Positions 52,939 through 60,088 of a DNA stretch of 64,000 bases are shown here, one piece after another; position 1 is the stretch's first letter, and every line of letters begins with the position of its first letter. The notes below the pieces were generated by a model. That model saw only the letters and a program-made list of their open reading frames with translations. It did no database searches and had not been told where the DNA came from. The DNA is from Acidobacteriaceae bacterium (GTDB taxonomy: Bacteria > Acidobacteriota > Terriglobia > Bryobacterales > Bryobacteraceae): contig JAFAMD010000019.1 of assembly GCA_019233755.1 (NCBI GenBank), positions 1-64,000 on the forward strand, written 5' to 3'. The translations under genes and the position numbers were made by a program.

Positions 52939-53649
52939 TTGTTCTCAATGACGTTCACGAGAAGCACTGATCGTGACACGTGGGACGCGCTTTCTGACGA
53001 CGAAGTCGTTCGGCACGTTCGCGAGGGCGACACTGCGCTCTACGAGATCCTGGTGCGTCGCTACAATCAGCGGCTCTATCGCGTGGCGCGGTGCATTCTG
53101 CGCGATGATGCGGAGGCGGAAGACGTGATGCAGGACGCCTATGTTCGCGCCTACGAGCACCTCGGCGAGTTTGCGGGAGCCGCAAAATTCTCAACCTGGT
53201 TGACCAGAATCGCCATCCATGAGGCGCTGGCAAGAGTTCGAAAACGGGCAAGAACCCAAGAGCTTGAGCCGATTCCGGCTTCGAATCTATACATGACAGC
53301 CAGAAGCCCGGTGACTACAGAGAATCCGGAGCGGCAAGCCTATGACCGCGAACTGAAGGTGTTACTCGAGCGGGCTATCGATAGCTTGCAGGAGGACTAT
53401 AGGTCCGTCTTCGTTATGCGCATCGTTGAAGGGTTGACGATAGCGGAAACGGCTGCCTGTCTCGATCTGACCATCGAAACCGTCAAGACCAGGCTGCATC
53501 GCGGACGCGCCCTTCTGCGCAGACATCTGCAGCGCCGCGCCGGCATCGTTGCTCCCGACGTTTTTCCGTTCCATCTTTCGCGTTGCGATCGGGTCGTCGA
53601 AGCAGTCTTTCAGCGGATTCATGGAGCCTATCCCGAAAGCGCGGATTGA
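52939..53649 (+). CDS. ECF-type RNA polymerase sigma factor
   Basis: A 236-residue sigma-70 family protein. The TTG at 52939 is 8 nt after AAGGAG; an ATG at 52948 would be too far from it. Region 2 is clear (LYEILVRRYNQRLYRVARCI, DDAEAEDVMQDAYVRAYEHL, KFSTWLTRIAIHEALARVRK). Region 4 follows (SLQEDYRSVFVMRIVEGLTI, ETVKTRLHRGRALLRRHLQ), with a 40-residue tail. No anti-sigma factor gene is next to it, so the control is unclear. It is divergent from the diheme cytochrome gene and ends 15 nt before the convergent monooxygenase gene. Confidence 0.92.
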   Translation: MFSMTFTRSTDRDTWDALSDDEVVRHVREGDTALYEILVRRYNQRLYRVARCILRDDAEAEDVMQDAYVRAYEHLGEFAGAAKFSTWLTRIAIHEALARVRKRARTQELEPIPASNLYMTARSPVTTENPERQAYDRELKVLLERAIDSLQEDYRSVFVMRIVEGLTIAETAACLDLTIETVKTRLHRGRALLRRHLQRRAGIVAPDVFPFHLSRCDRVVEAVFQRIHGAYPESAD

Positions 53650-53664
53650 TTTACGCGCCCTGAT

Positions 53665-55137
53665 TTACGTACCGAACATGTAATCAGCGGCAGAAACCCG
53701 GTTCATCCGCCGCTGATAGCTCACCACTGATCCCGGCCAGATCGCTGGACTCTCTCCGGTCCGCGGATCCTGGTACCAGCTCCGGCAGCCGCCTGCTTCC
53801 CAAACGGTGCCCGCCAGTTTTCTTCGCAGCGTCTCGACAAACCGCTTTTGCGTATCCGCCCGCACGTCCATAACGCTCTGCCGCCGCCGTCGCATGAGCT
53901 TCAGGCATTCAACCACGTACTTCACCTGGGCCTCGATCATCAGCACGACTGAGTTATGCCCAAGCCCCGTGTTCGGTCCTAGCAGAAGAAAGAAGTTCGG
54001 GAAACCGCTCACCGTGACGCCGAGAAAGGCGCTCACCCGCTCGCGCCACGCTTCCTGCAGTTCGATTCCGCGCCGGCCGACGATTCGCGTACCCTTCAGC
54101 AATTCGGTGACTCGAAAGCCCGTGCCGAAGATCAATACATCGGCCGCTCGCTCCTGCCCATCCGCCGTGACAATAGAACGCTCACGAACTTCCGCTATGG
54201 GATCCGTCACCAGTTCCACCTGCGGCCGCAGCAGCGTCGGGTAGAAATCGTTGGAGAGCAGCACGCGCTTGCATCCGAATTCGTAATTGGGCGTCAGCTT
54301 CGCCCGGAGCTGCGGGTCGGCGACCTGCTTTTCCAGGTGCTGCCTGGCCATCTCCTCGCCCTTCTTCCGCATTTTCAGGTTGCCTAGGAATGCCGGCACG
54401 CGTATCTCGAGCGCCCAAAACAGAAACGTCCGAAACGCCCATGTGGCGCCCGGCACGCGGCGAAAGCATTTCCTGGCGCGCTCGGTGATGGGCAGATTCA
54501 ATCGCGGAATGATCCACCCAGGCGTCCTTTGGTACACGAAGAGCTTACTCGCGCGCGGAGCGATATGCGGAATGAACTGCACCGCGCTGGCTCCGGTGCC
54601 TATGACCGCGATGTTCTTTCCCACCAGCGATGCACTCGCGTCCCATGTGGCCGAATGAAAATGCGGACCTTCAAAGCGTCCCAGGCCCTTCAATTCCGGA
54701 TAACGCGGCACATGCAGCGCGCCCATGCCTGACACCAGCACGCGCGCTTCTATTACTTCGCCCGTGTTCGTCAAGACGCTCCAGCGCTGCCGCTCCTCGC
54801 TCCATTGCGCCTCTCGCAATGCCGTTCGCAGTCGGATATGTGGCAGAATGCCGTGCCGTTTTGCGCATCGTTTCAGATACGCCTGAATTTCCTGCTGGCT
54901 CGCAAACATCTCGCTCCATTCGGCATTGCGGTCGAACGAAAACGAGTACAGGTGCGAAGGAACGTCGCAGGCGCAACCCGGATAGCGATTCTCGTACCAT
55001 GTGCCGCCGATGTCGTCCGCCTTCTCGATTACCAGGAACGAGTCCATCCCTGCTTCACGCAGCTTGATGGCCATGCAGAGGCCGGAGAACCCCGCCCCCA
55101 CAATCAACACGTCCACGGCTTCTCTGGCTGCCGTCAC
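53665..55137 (-). CDS. Baeyer-Villiger-type flavin monooxygenase
   Basis: About 490 residues. The frame is open far upstream (to 55488) through another gene, but the GTG at 55137 gives a 4-nt GTGA overlap with the hydrolase stop and places the FAD loop GAGFSG at residues 14-19, as normal. GGTWYENRYPGCACDVPSHL is the typical region after the first dinucleotide site. The fingerprint FEGPHFHSATWD fits FxGxxxHxxxW(P/D) of type I Baeyer-Villiger enzymes, and NADPH binds at IGTGASA. Oxidation of a ketone to an ester with NADPH and O2 is expected. It is the last gene of a three-gene operon. Confidence 0.9.
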   Translation of the reverse strand: MTAAREAVDVLIVGAGFSGLCMAIKLREAGMDSFLVIEKADDIGGTWYENRYPGCACDVPSHLYSFSFDRNAEWSEMFASQQEIQAYLKRCAKRHGILPHIRLRTALREAQWSEERQRWSVLTNTGEVIEARVLVSGMGALHVPRYPELKGLGRFEGPHFHSATWDASASLVGKNIAVIGTGASAVQFIPHIAPRASKLFVYQRTPGWIIPRLNLPITERARKCFRRVPGATWAFRTFLFWALEIRVPAFLGNLKMRKKGEEMARQHLEKQVADPQLRAKLTPNYEFGCKRVLLSNDFYPTLLRPQVELVTDPIAEVRERSIVTADGQERAADVLIFGTGFRVTELLKGTRIVGRRGIELQEAWRERVSAFLGVTVSGFPNFFLLLGPNTGLGHNSVVLMIEAQVKYVVECLKLMRRRRQSVMDVRADTQKRFVETLRRKLAGTVWEAGGCRSWYQDPRTGESPAIWPGSVVSYQRRMNRVSAADYMFGT

Positions 55138-56051
55138 ACCGCACCCACGTGCGCACCCGTCTCCCACTCCTGCGGTGCGGCAAAAAGGAAAGCCCCCGCT
55201 TCCCGCAGTGACTGATGCGCTTCCGGAATGAACTGTGGAGCGAGCTGCCAGGCATGCGGCACTACCGGCCAGACCTTCAGGGTCACAAGCACGCTGGCCC
55301 GTTCCGCTCGCTCTGCCAGCCGCACGGAATCGTCCAGTAGAGTTTCGTTCTTCCCCACGTGGATCAGCAGCGGCGGCAGGCTCGCCAGCTCTGCATACAG
55401 AGGCGACGCAAGCGGCGTCTTCGGGTCCGCTCCCTTTAAATACCGGCGGGCACTTGGCCCGATCTTTGTTCCGTCGAACATCGCGCATTTCTTGTTATTC
55501 GTGCGCAGGCTTTCGCCCCTTGCCGCCAGGTCCACCCAGGGCGAAAACAACGCTGCCGCCGCCGGAAGCCGAAAGCCCGCGTCTCGCAGCCCAACCATCA
55601 TCGCGACTGCCAGTCCGCCGCCGGCCGAATCTCCCGCAACAACCATGTTTGGATCCATCTCGGCTAGCCCGCGAAACACGGCAACGGCATCCTCCACCGC
55701 TGCCGGAAACACATGCTCGGGAGCAAGCCGGTAATCCGCCGCGAATACCTTGAACCCAAGCTGTGCGAAGGAGCAGGTAATCGGCCGGTGCGTCTCCGCC
55801 GAGCATGCGAAGTATCCTCCGCCATGCAGGTAAAGAAGGGTCGCGGCGGACGGTCCGCTTGCCTCGGTCGTCACCCATTCGCCTCGCACGCCCCCAACCT
55901 GATCGGGCCGGATCTCGATACAGCGCGGCACGCGATGCCGGCGCGGCGCAAAGAGGCGGCGCAGCTCGTTGACATCCCGCGCCACGCGTAACCGCGGCTT
56001 CAGGCGTCTCTTCAACAGCCACGCCGCTGCGTAAGCTTGCCAGCTCGCCAT
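55134..56051 (-). CDS. Alpha/beta hydrolase, hormone-sensitive lipase family
   Basis: A 305-residue esterase. It has the HGGGY oxyanion-hole motif in LYLHGGGYFAC, the nucleophile in VVAGDSAGGGLA, a likely catalytic Asp in ETLLDDSVRL, and the His in VVPHAWQLAP, so the triad is complete. There is no signal peptide. It lies between the SDR (1-nt gap) and the Baeyer-Villiger monooxygenase (4-nt overlap). Hydrolysis of the ester or lactone made by the monooxygenase is the simplest role (inference from context). Confidence 0.92.
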   Translation of the reverse strand: MASWQAYAAAWLLKRRLKPRLRVARDVNELRRLFAPRRHRVPRCIEIRPDQVGGVRGEWVTTEASGPSAATLLYLHGGGYFACSAETHRPITCSFAQLGFKVFAADYRLAPEHVFPAAVEDAVAVFRGLAEMDPNMVVAGDSAGGGLAVAMMVGLRDAGFRLPAAAALFSPWVDLAARGESLRTNNKKCAMFDGTKIGPSARRYLKGADPKTPLASPLYAELASLPPLLIHVGKNETLLDDSVRLAERAERASVLVTLKVWPVVPHAWQLAPQFIPEAHQSLREAGAFLFAAPQEWETGAHVGAV

Positions 56052-56052
56052 T

Positions 56053-56889
56053 TCACGAACTCTTGCGCGCTATTATTCCATGAACCAGAGGCCAGTAACG
56101 GGCAGGGAATAACCGCTGGATCCCATCGAACAGCACCGCATCCGATCCCACCAGAATGCGCCGCTCCCGCCGCTCAATCCCGCGCACAATGCGCTCTGCC
56201 GCACGCTCCGGCGGAAGCCTGAGCAACCGCTCGACCTCCGCAAGTCGTCGTGCCGTCTTCTCCGGATCGAGCCCTGGAGAAAGCCGCGCATTTTTGGCGA
56301 TCCCCGTTCGCACGCCGCCTGGATGCACCACGGAAACACGCACCGGGCTGTTCTCTGTCTCGAGTTCATGCCGCAGCACCTCGGTGAATCCGCGAAGGGC
56401 AAACTTACTCGCCGAATAAGCGCATTGTCCCGGCGGCGCAATCAATCCGAAGAGGCTCGACACATTTACAATCTGCCCCGCTTTCTCGCGCTCTAGCAGC
56501 GGAAGGAATGCTTTCGTCATCCGCACTGAGCCCCAAAAATTGATGTTCATCAGCCATTCGAAATCTTTGAGTACCACCTGCTCGAAGCTCCCGGCCAATG
56601 CCACGCCCGCATTGTTCACCAGTACCGTCACCCGCCCGTGCCGCCTCGCGACGGCATCCGGCAGCGCCGCAACCGCGCTCGCATCCGCGACATCGAAAAC
56701 GTGTTCGCTGACGGTTACGCCGCGCGCTCTCGCCTCTCGTGCGACCGCCGCCAGCGCATCTTCGTTCTGATCCGCCAGCGCCAGGTGGCATCCACGGCCT
56801 GCCAGCACCCTCGCCAGTGCGCCGCCAATGCCGCCCGCCGCGCCTGTAATTACCGCCACGCCGTCGCGCAGCAAGAATCTCGAACCCAT
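56053..56889 (-). CDS. SDR family oxidoreductase
   Basis: About 278 residues from the ATG at 56889 (MGSRFLLRDGVAVITG); the frame is open to 57060 but would overlap the divergent PaiB gene. The cofactor loop is TGAAGGIGGALARVL, followed by NNAG in VLVNNAGVALAG, Ser in NVSSLFGL and YSASK for catalysis. The C-terminal third is longer than in FabG-like enzymes (ERIVRGIERRERRILVGSDA), as in the retinol-dehydrogenase-like or membrane-associated SDRs. It begins the operon with the esterase and monooxygenase and could make the ketone substrate from an alcohol. Confidence 0.9.
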   Translation of the reverse strand: MGSRFLLRDGVAVITGAAGGIGGALARVLAGRGCHLALADQNEDALAAVAREARARGVTVSEHVFDVADASAVAALPDAVARRHGRVTVLVNNAGVALAGSFEQVVLKDFEWLMNINFWGSVRMTKAFLPLLEREKAGQIVNVSSLFGLIAPPGQCAYSASKFALRGFTEVLRHELETENSPVRVSVVHPGGVRTGIAKNARLSPGLDPEKTARRLAEVERLLRLPPERAAERIVRGIERRERRILVGSDAVLFDGIQRLFPARYWPLVHGIIARKSS

Positions 56890-56943
56890 CGTTACGAAGT
56901 GTCCTTCCGCTCCTATACTTTTACTTGAAGCAGAAAGAGAAAC

Positions 56944-57585
56944 ATGTATATCCCGAAGCACTTTGAAGAATCTCGGATTCCCGTCCTGCAGGAACTGATC
57001 GAAGCGCAGGCATTCGGATCGCTGATCACTGTGGGTTCGTGCGGCCTTGTTGCCTCCCATATCCCGATGCTGCTGGAACGGAAGGGTTCAGCTAACGGCA
57101 TCCTGCGCTGCCACGTTTCGCGCGCAAATGGACAGTGGCGCGATTTCTCTCCGGATGTCGAAGCGCTTGCCATCTTCTCGGGGCCGCAGCACTACATCAG
57201 TCCCTCCTGGTATCCGGAAAAGTTTGAGACAGGAAAGACAGTTCCCACTTGGAACTATGCCGTGGTCCACGCGTACGGCCACTTACGGGTAATTGAGGAT
57301 GCGGCCTGGTTGCTGGCTCACGTGGAGAGCCTCACGCAAACGCACGAAGCTGCGTTCCCTACGCCGTGGCGGGTAAGCGACGCACCCGGCGAATATATTC
57401 AATCACTGGTAAAAGGCATCGTGGGATTGGAGCTCTCGATTAACCGGCTGCAGGGTAAATGGAAGGTGAGCCAAAACCGGCCGGAGCGTGACCGCGAGGG
57501 GGTTGTGAAAGGACTGCAAGCCCTCAACACCCCCGAAAGCCTCGCCATGGAAGCGCTCGTCTCGAGAGCTCTGCGCCGCGAGTGA
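56944..57585 (+). CDS. PaiB-type FMN-binding protein
   Basis: A 213-residue protein starting MYIPKHFEESRIPVLQELI, typical of the PaiB/FMN-binding split-barrel family. Family motifs present are GSLITVG, LRCHVSRANGQW, ISPSWYPEK, VPTWNYAVVHAYG and the ending SQNRPERDREGVVKGL. In Bacillus PaiB is linked to sporulation and protease gene control. In other bacteria the family may simply be a flavin enzyme. It is divergent from the SDR/esterase/monooxygenase operon (54 nt between starts), so a regulatory link is possible but not shown. Confidence 0.92.
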   Translation: MYIPKHFEESRIPVLQELIEAQAFGSLITVGSCGLVASHIPMLLERKGSANGILRCHVSRANGQWRDFSPDVEALAIFSGPQHYISPSWYPEKFETGKTVPTWNYAVVHAYGHLRVIEDAAWLLAHVESLTQTHEAAFPTPWRVSDAPGEYIQSLVKGIVGLELSINRLQGKWKVSQNRPERDREGVVKGLQALNTPESLAMEALVSRALRRE

Positions 57586-57597
57586 CAGATGCCTCGT

Positions 57598-58107
57598 TCA
57601 GCCCGTCAGTTTGGCAAACATGGTCTTGACGGCGCTCAGAATTCCCGCGTGCTCGCTCGTGAGCGCTGTCAGGCAACTCGTCAGCTTGCCCTCGCCGCCA
57701 CCCGCCTCTTTGGAAAGAAAACCTCCCAGAAGCGTCGTCGCGATCGGTAGCATGCCGTCAATAACACCGCTGCTGAGACCGGTCTTTTCCGCGAGCGCGG
57801 AAGTCAAATGCGTCAGGTCCTGGCCTCCAAAAATAGAACTGAGCAATGACTTGCCCTGCTCCACCCCGGCCGGGCTTGCCGCCGTAGCCGGATCTTCAGC
57901 GAACTTCGTAAGAGTTCCTCCGCACAGCAGGTTCGATAGCGCCGGCGAACTTCCGCTCGCAAGCTTTTCCTGTATCCCACCGGCGAGCGCCGGGACCATC
58001 GCTTTAAACGCCGAAGTCGTTTGCTCGGCGCTTATGCCGAATTGGCCGGCTAATTGATTCACAAGGCCGCTTCCGCCAGCCGATAGCATCGTGTCCAGTA
58101 AGCCCAT
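57598..58107 (-). CDS. DUF937 (YidB-like) protein
   Basis: About 169 residues from the ATG at 58107, behind the near-perfect AAAGGAGG; an upstream ATG at 58149 is not needed. The sequence is Ala/Gly/Leu-rich and helical (MGLLDTMLSAGGSGLVNQLA, ISAEQTTSAFKAMVPALAGG), as in DUF937/YidB proteins of unknown function. A Gly-rich turn before the C-terminus (LGGFLSKEAGGGEG) and a final helix (HAGILSAVKTMFAKLTG) complete it. It converges with the PaiB gene. Confidence 0.8.
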   Translation of the reverse strand: MGLLDTMLSAGGSGLVNQLAGQFGISAEQTTSAFKAMVPALAGGIQEKLASGSSPALSNLLCGGTLTKFAEDPATAASPAGVEQGKSLLSSIFGGQDLTHLTSALAEKTGLSSGVIDGMLPIATTLLGGFLSKEAGGGEGKLTSCLTALTSEHAGILSAVKTMFAKLTG

Positions 58108-58301
58108 CTTGCCTCCTTTGGGTGCCGGCTCTCGGGAGAGAGTCATCACCAGACATACTTTGATGCGTCGGAGTGGAAAGCGATTTTTGTAATTTCAGAA
58201 CGTTGGCAGGGCTGGCACAATGGCCTGGAACCTGCGCCGCTAGGAGTACGCTTGTGCCTTCGGCGGACGCAGGTTCGTGCTTACTGTTCAACCCAAAATT
58301 A

Positions 58302-58769
58302 TCAGGCAGTAGCCGCTTTGCCCATTTGTGCGCGCATCTGTTTCATAAACTCCCGCATAGCGGCGAGATGACCGGGTGCGCGGGCTTCAATCCACTTTTC
58401 ATAGCGGTTCGCAGCCTTTTCCACATGTGCCAGGAACAGCGGATTTACAAACCGTTTCCGGCCCTCTTCGATACCGGGTTTTACGCGCTCCCATACCCCG
58501 AAAAACTCGCCGCTGGTCTCAAAGAACAGGTCTTCGTGAAGCAAACCATAATTGAGCAGCGCACAGGCTTGATCCCAGTAACCGAACACCATCATGACAA
58601 ACGTACCTGCTTCCGACCCCATCGGGGCGATTCGCATAGCCTCCTCGAAGTTGTCCGCGAAGTAATTGTTGAAGAACCAATCGCGCGCCTGGCGCAGTTT
58701 GGCCTCGCGGCGCATCTCGTAGACTTGCAGGTGAAGTTGTGCCTGTTCTTGCGTAGGTTTTGTATCCAT
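58302..58769 (-). CDS. Hypothetical alpha-helical protein
   Basis: A 155-residue protein, mostly helical, rich in aromatic and charged residues (ARDWFFNNYFADNFEEAMRI, FGYWDQACALLNYGLL, EFFGVWERVKPGIEEGRKRF). There is no signal peptide, membrane segment or catalytic motif. The pattern is reminiscent of DUF4760-type proteins, but I cannot be sure. AAAGGAGAG lies about 10-14 nt upstream of the ATG. It is 194 nt upstream of the DUF937 gene on the same strand. Confidence 0.7.
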   Translation of the reverse strand: MDTKPTQEQAQLHLQVYEMRREAKLRQARDWFFNNYFADNFEEAMRIAPMGSEAGTFVMMVFGYWDQACALLNYGLLHEDLFFETSGEFFGVWERVKPGIEEGRKRFVNPLFLAHVEKAANRYEKWIEARAPGHLAAMREFMKQMRAQMGKAATA

Positions 58770-58961
58770 GATCCGCTATCTCTCCTTTTGAGTTTCCTCT
58801 TATGGATTCTTGGCTTCGAAGCCGGGCTGAACCGGGCTCCATAGGTATAACGAACGAGGGACGGCGAAATCGACAGGAGCCCAGTGATTTTTCTGGTAAT
58901 TCGGCTCACCTCGAGCCTGCTGCTGCCGAGCGCCAAGGACCGTTCCAGCCAACTTCGTTAG

Positions 58962-58998
58962 CGTACTCCCCACGAAAGGTTATCGTACTTCCCACGAA
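58962..58998. repeat. Short direct repeat in a gene-free gap
   Basis: CGTACTCCCCACGAA (58962-58976) recurs as CGTACTTCCCACGAA (58984-58998), with a 22-nt period. The surrounding gap 58770-59190 (about 420 nt) has no convincing gene. Repeats of this type occur at the ends of some transposable elements, but no transposase is present here. Confidence 0.45.
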
Positions 58999-59190
58999 GA
59001 GACTCGCGCTCCGCCAACACGTCCTTGTGATCTGGCAATCCCGTTTCGCCTTCGGTAAAATTCGCTCAGGCGTAGCCAGGCGCCCCCGGACCCGCGGAAA
59101 GGGTTGAACCCACTTGTGCATTTGAAGCTTGATGGATGCCTTTATGCAGCCGTATTGCGGGTCGTCGGCAAATTTATGCATGGAGGCACG

Positions 59191-59864
59191 ATGAAACAGC
59201 TCCCCGAATCACCCCATCTTTCTCACCTAAAAAAACAAGCCAGTCAACTGCTCAAGGCGTATCAGCGCGGCGATAGCAACGCCATCCATCGCTTTCTTGA
59301 AAGTCTTCCAGACAGCCTGAACTGGCTCGCATGCTGCCGACATCCGCAGGTGAACAAGCCGGTGAAAGCCGGCGGACCGATGAGGAGCTATTCGTCGCAG
59401 CCTGCGCCTGTGCTGACAAACCGGAAGTACATCGGCTGCTCGATCGCACGCCGGACCTGCTCAAGAAGCTCTCGGACCGGCAATTGCGTCAGCTCCCGAA
59501 TCTGGCAGCCCAGGGCAACCTTCCTGCCGTTCAAACCATGGTTGAATCCGGCTGGCCGATTGAGACGCTTGGCGGCGACTGGAATGCCACTGCGCTGAAT
59601 CTGGCTGTGTTTTACGGAAACTCCACCATGGCAGAGCTTCTACTGAAGCACGGCGCCAGTTGGCAAACGAAACATGGCTTCGCAGATAACGTGATGGGCA
59701 CGCTCAGCTACGCCTCCATGTCGGGCGGAATGGAAGACCCTCACTGGGGAGACTACATAGGATGCGCGAAGGCCCTCATTGCTCATGGCATGCCCCTGCC
59801 GCCCGAAAAATACCAATTTTCTGACGAGGTCACCGAATACTTTGAGGGCCTGCGCGCTGTATAA
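59191..59864 (+). pseudogene. Broken ankyrin-repeat gene
   Basis: The first part starts at the ATG at 59191, behind GGAGG, and reads MKQLPESPHLSHLKKQASQL, then LKAYQRGDSNAIHRFLESLP. This is the conserved N-terminus of an ankyrin-repeat family in soil bacteria. That frame then becomes nonsensical and ends at 59598. The C-terminal part lies in another frame from about 59331 to 59864, with ELFVAACACADKPEVHRLLD, LNLAVFYGNSTMAELLLKHG and LIAHGMPLPPE, typical ankyrin repeats. The usual segment between (AREYGFPSW-type) is missing. A deletion with a frameshift is the simplest explanation. The 59331 frame could still be translated from its ATG as a 177-residue protein. Confidence 0.65.
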
Positions 59865-59888
59865 AAAGGCGGCGCCGAATATCTTAGA

Positions 59889-60088
59889 AGCGCAAAGGAC
59901 GCGGATGCGCGCCGCCAGACAGCAAAGGAACTCGCTAAGCCTTGGGGTGGGGCGCTTGGTACCGCGCCCGTTTTGCGCGAGTTCCTCAATAGCGCAAAGG
60001 GCGCGGATGCGCGCCGCCAGACAGCAAGGAACTCGCTAAGCCTTGGGGCGGGGCGCTTGGTACCGCGCCCGTGTTGCGCGAGTTCCTT
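59889..60088. repeat. Tandem pair of about 101-bp hairpin repeats
   Basis: Copy 1 runs 59889-59990 and copy 2 59991-60088, nearly identical (one base missing and a few changes). Each copy contains an outer inverted repeat, AGGAACTCGC and GCGAGTTCCT, about 40 nt apart, and an inner GGGCGC-TTGGTACC-GCGCCC hairpin. They lie exactly between the convergent ankyrin remnant and the large TonB receptor gene, and copy 2 runs into that gene's stop codon. They could act as a bidirectional transcription end or be REP-like elements. Confidence 0.8.

Noticed and set aside
53665..55488. Longer version of the monooxygenase starting at 55488
   Set aside because: The extra residues overlap the esterase gene and are not flavoprotein-like; the GTG at 55137 gives a coupled start and a normal N-terminus.
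58802..59107. 101-codon plus-strand frame between the hypothetical gene and the ankyrin remnant
   Set aside because: Polar, arginine-rich translation without family resemblance and without a ribosome site; contains the direct repeats.
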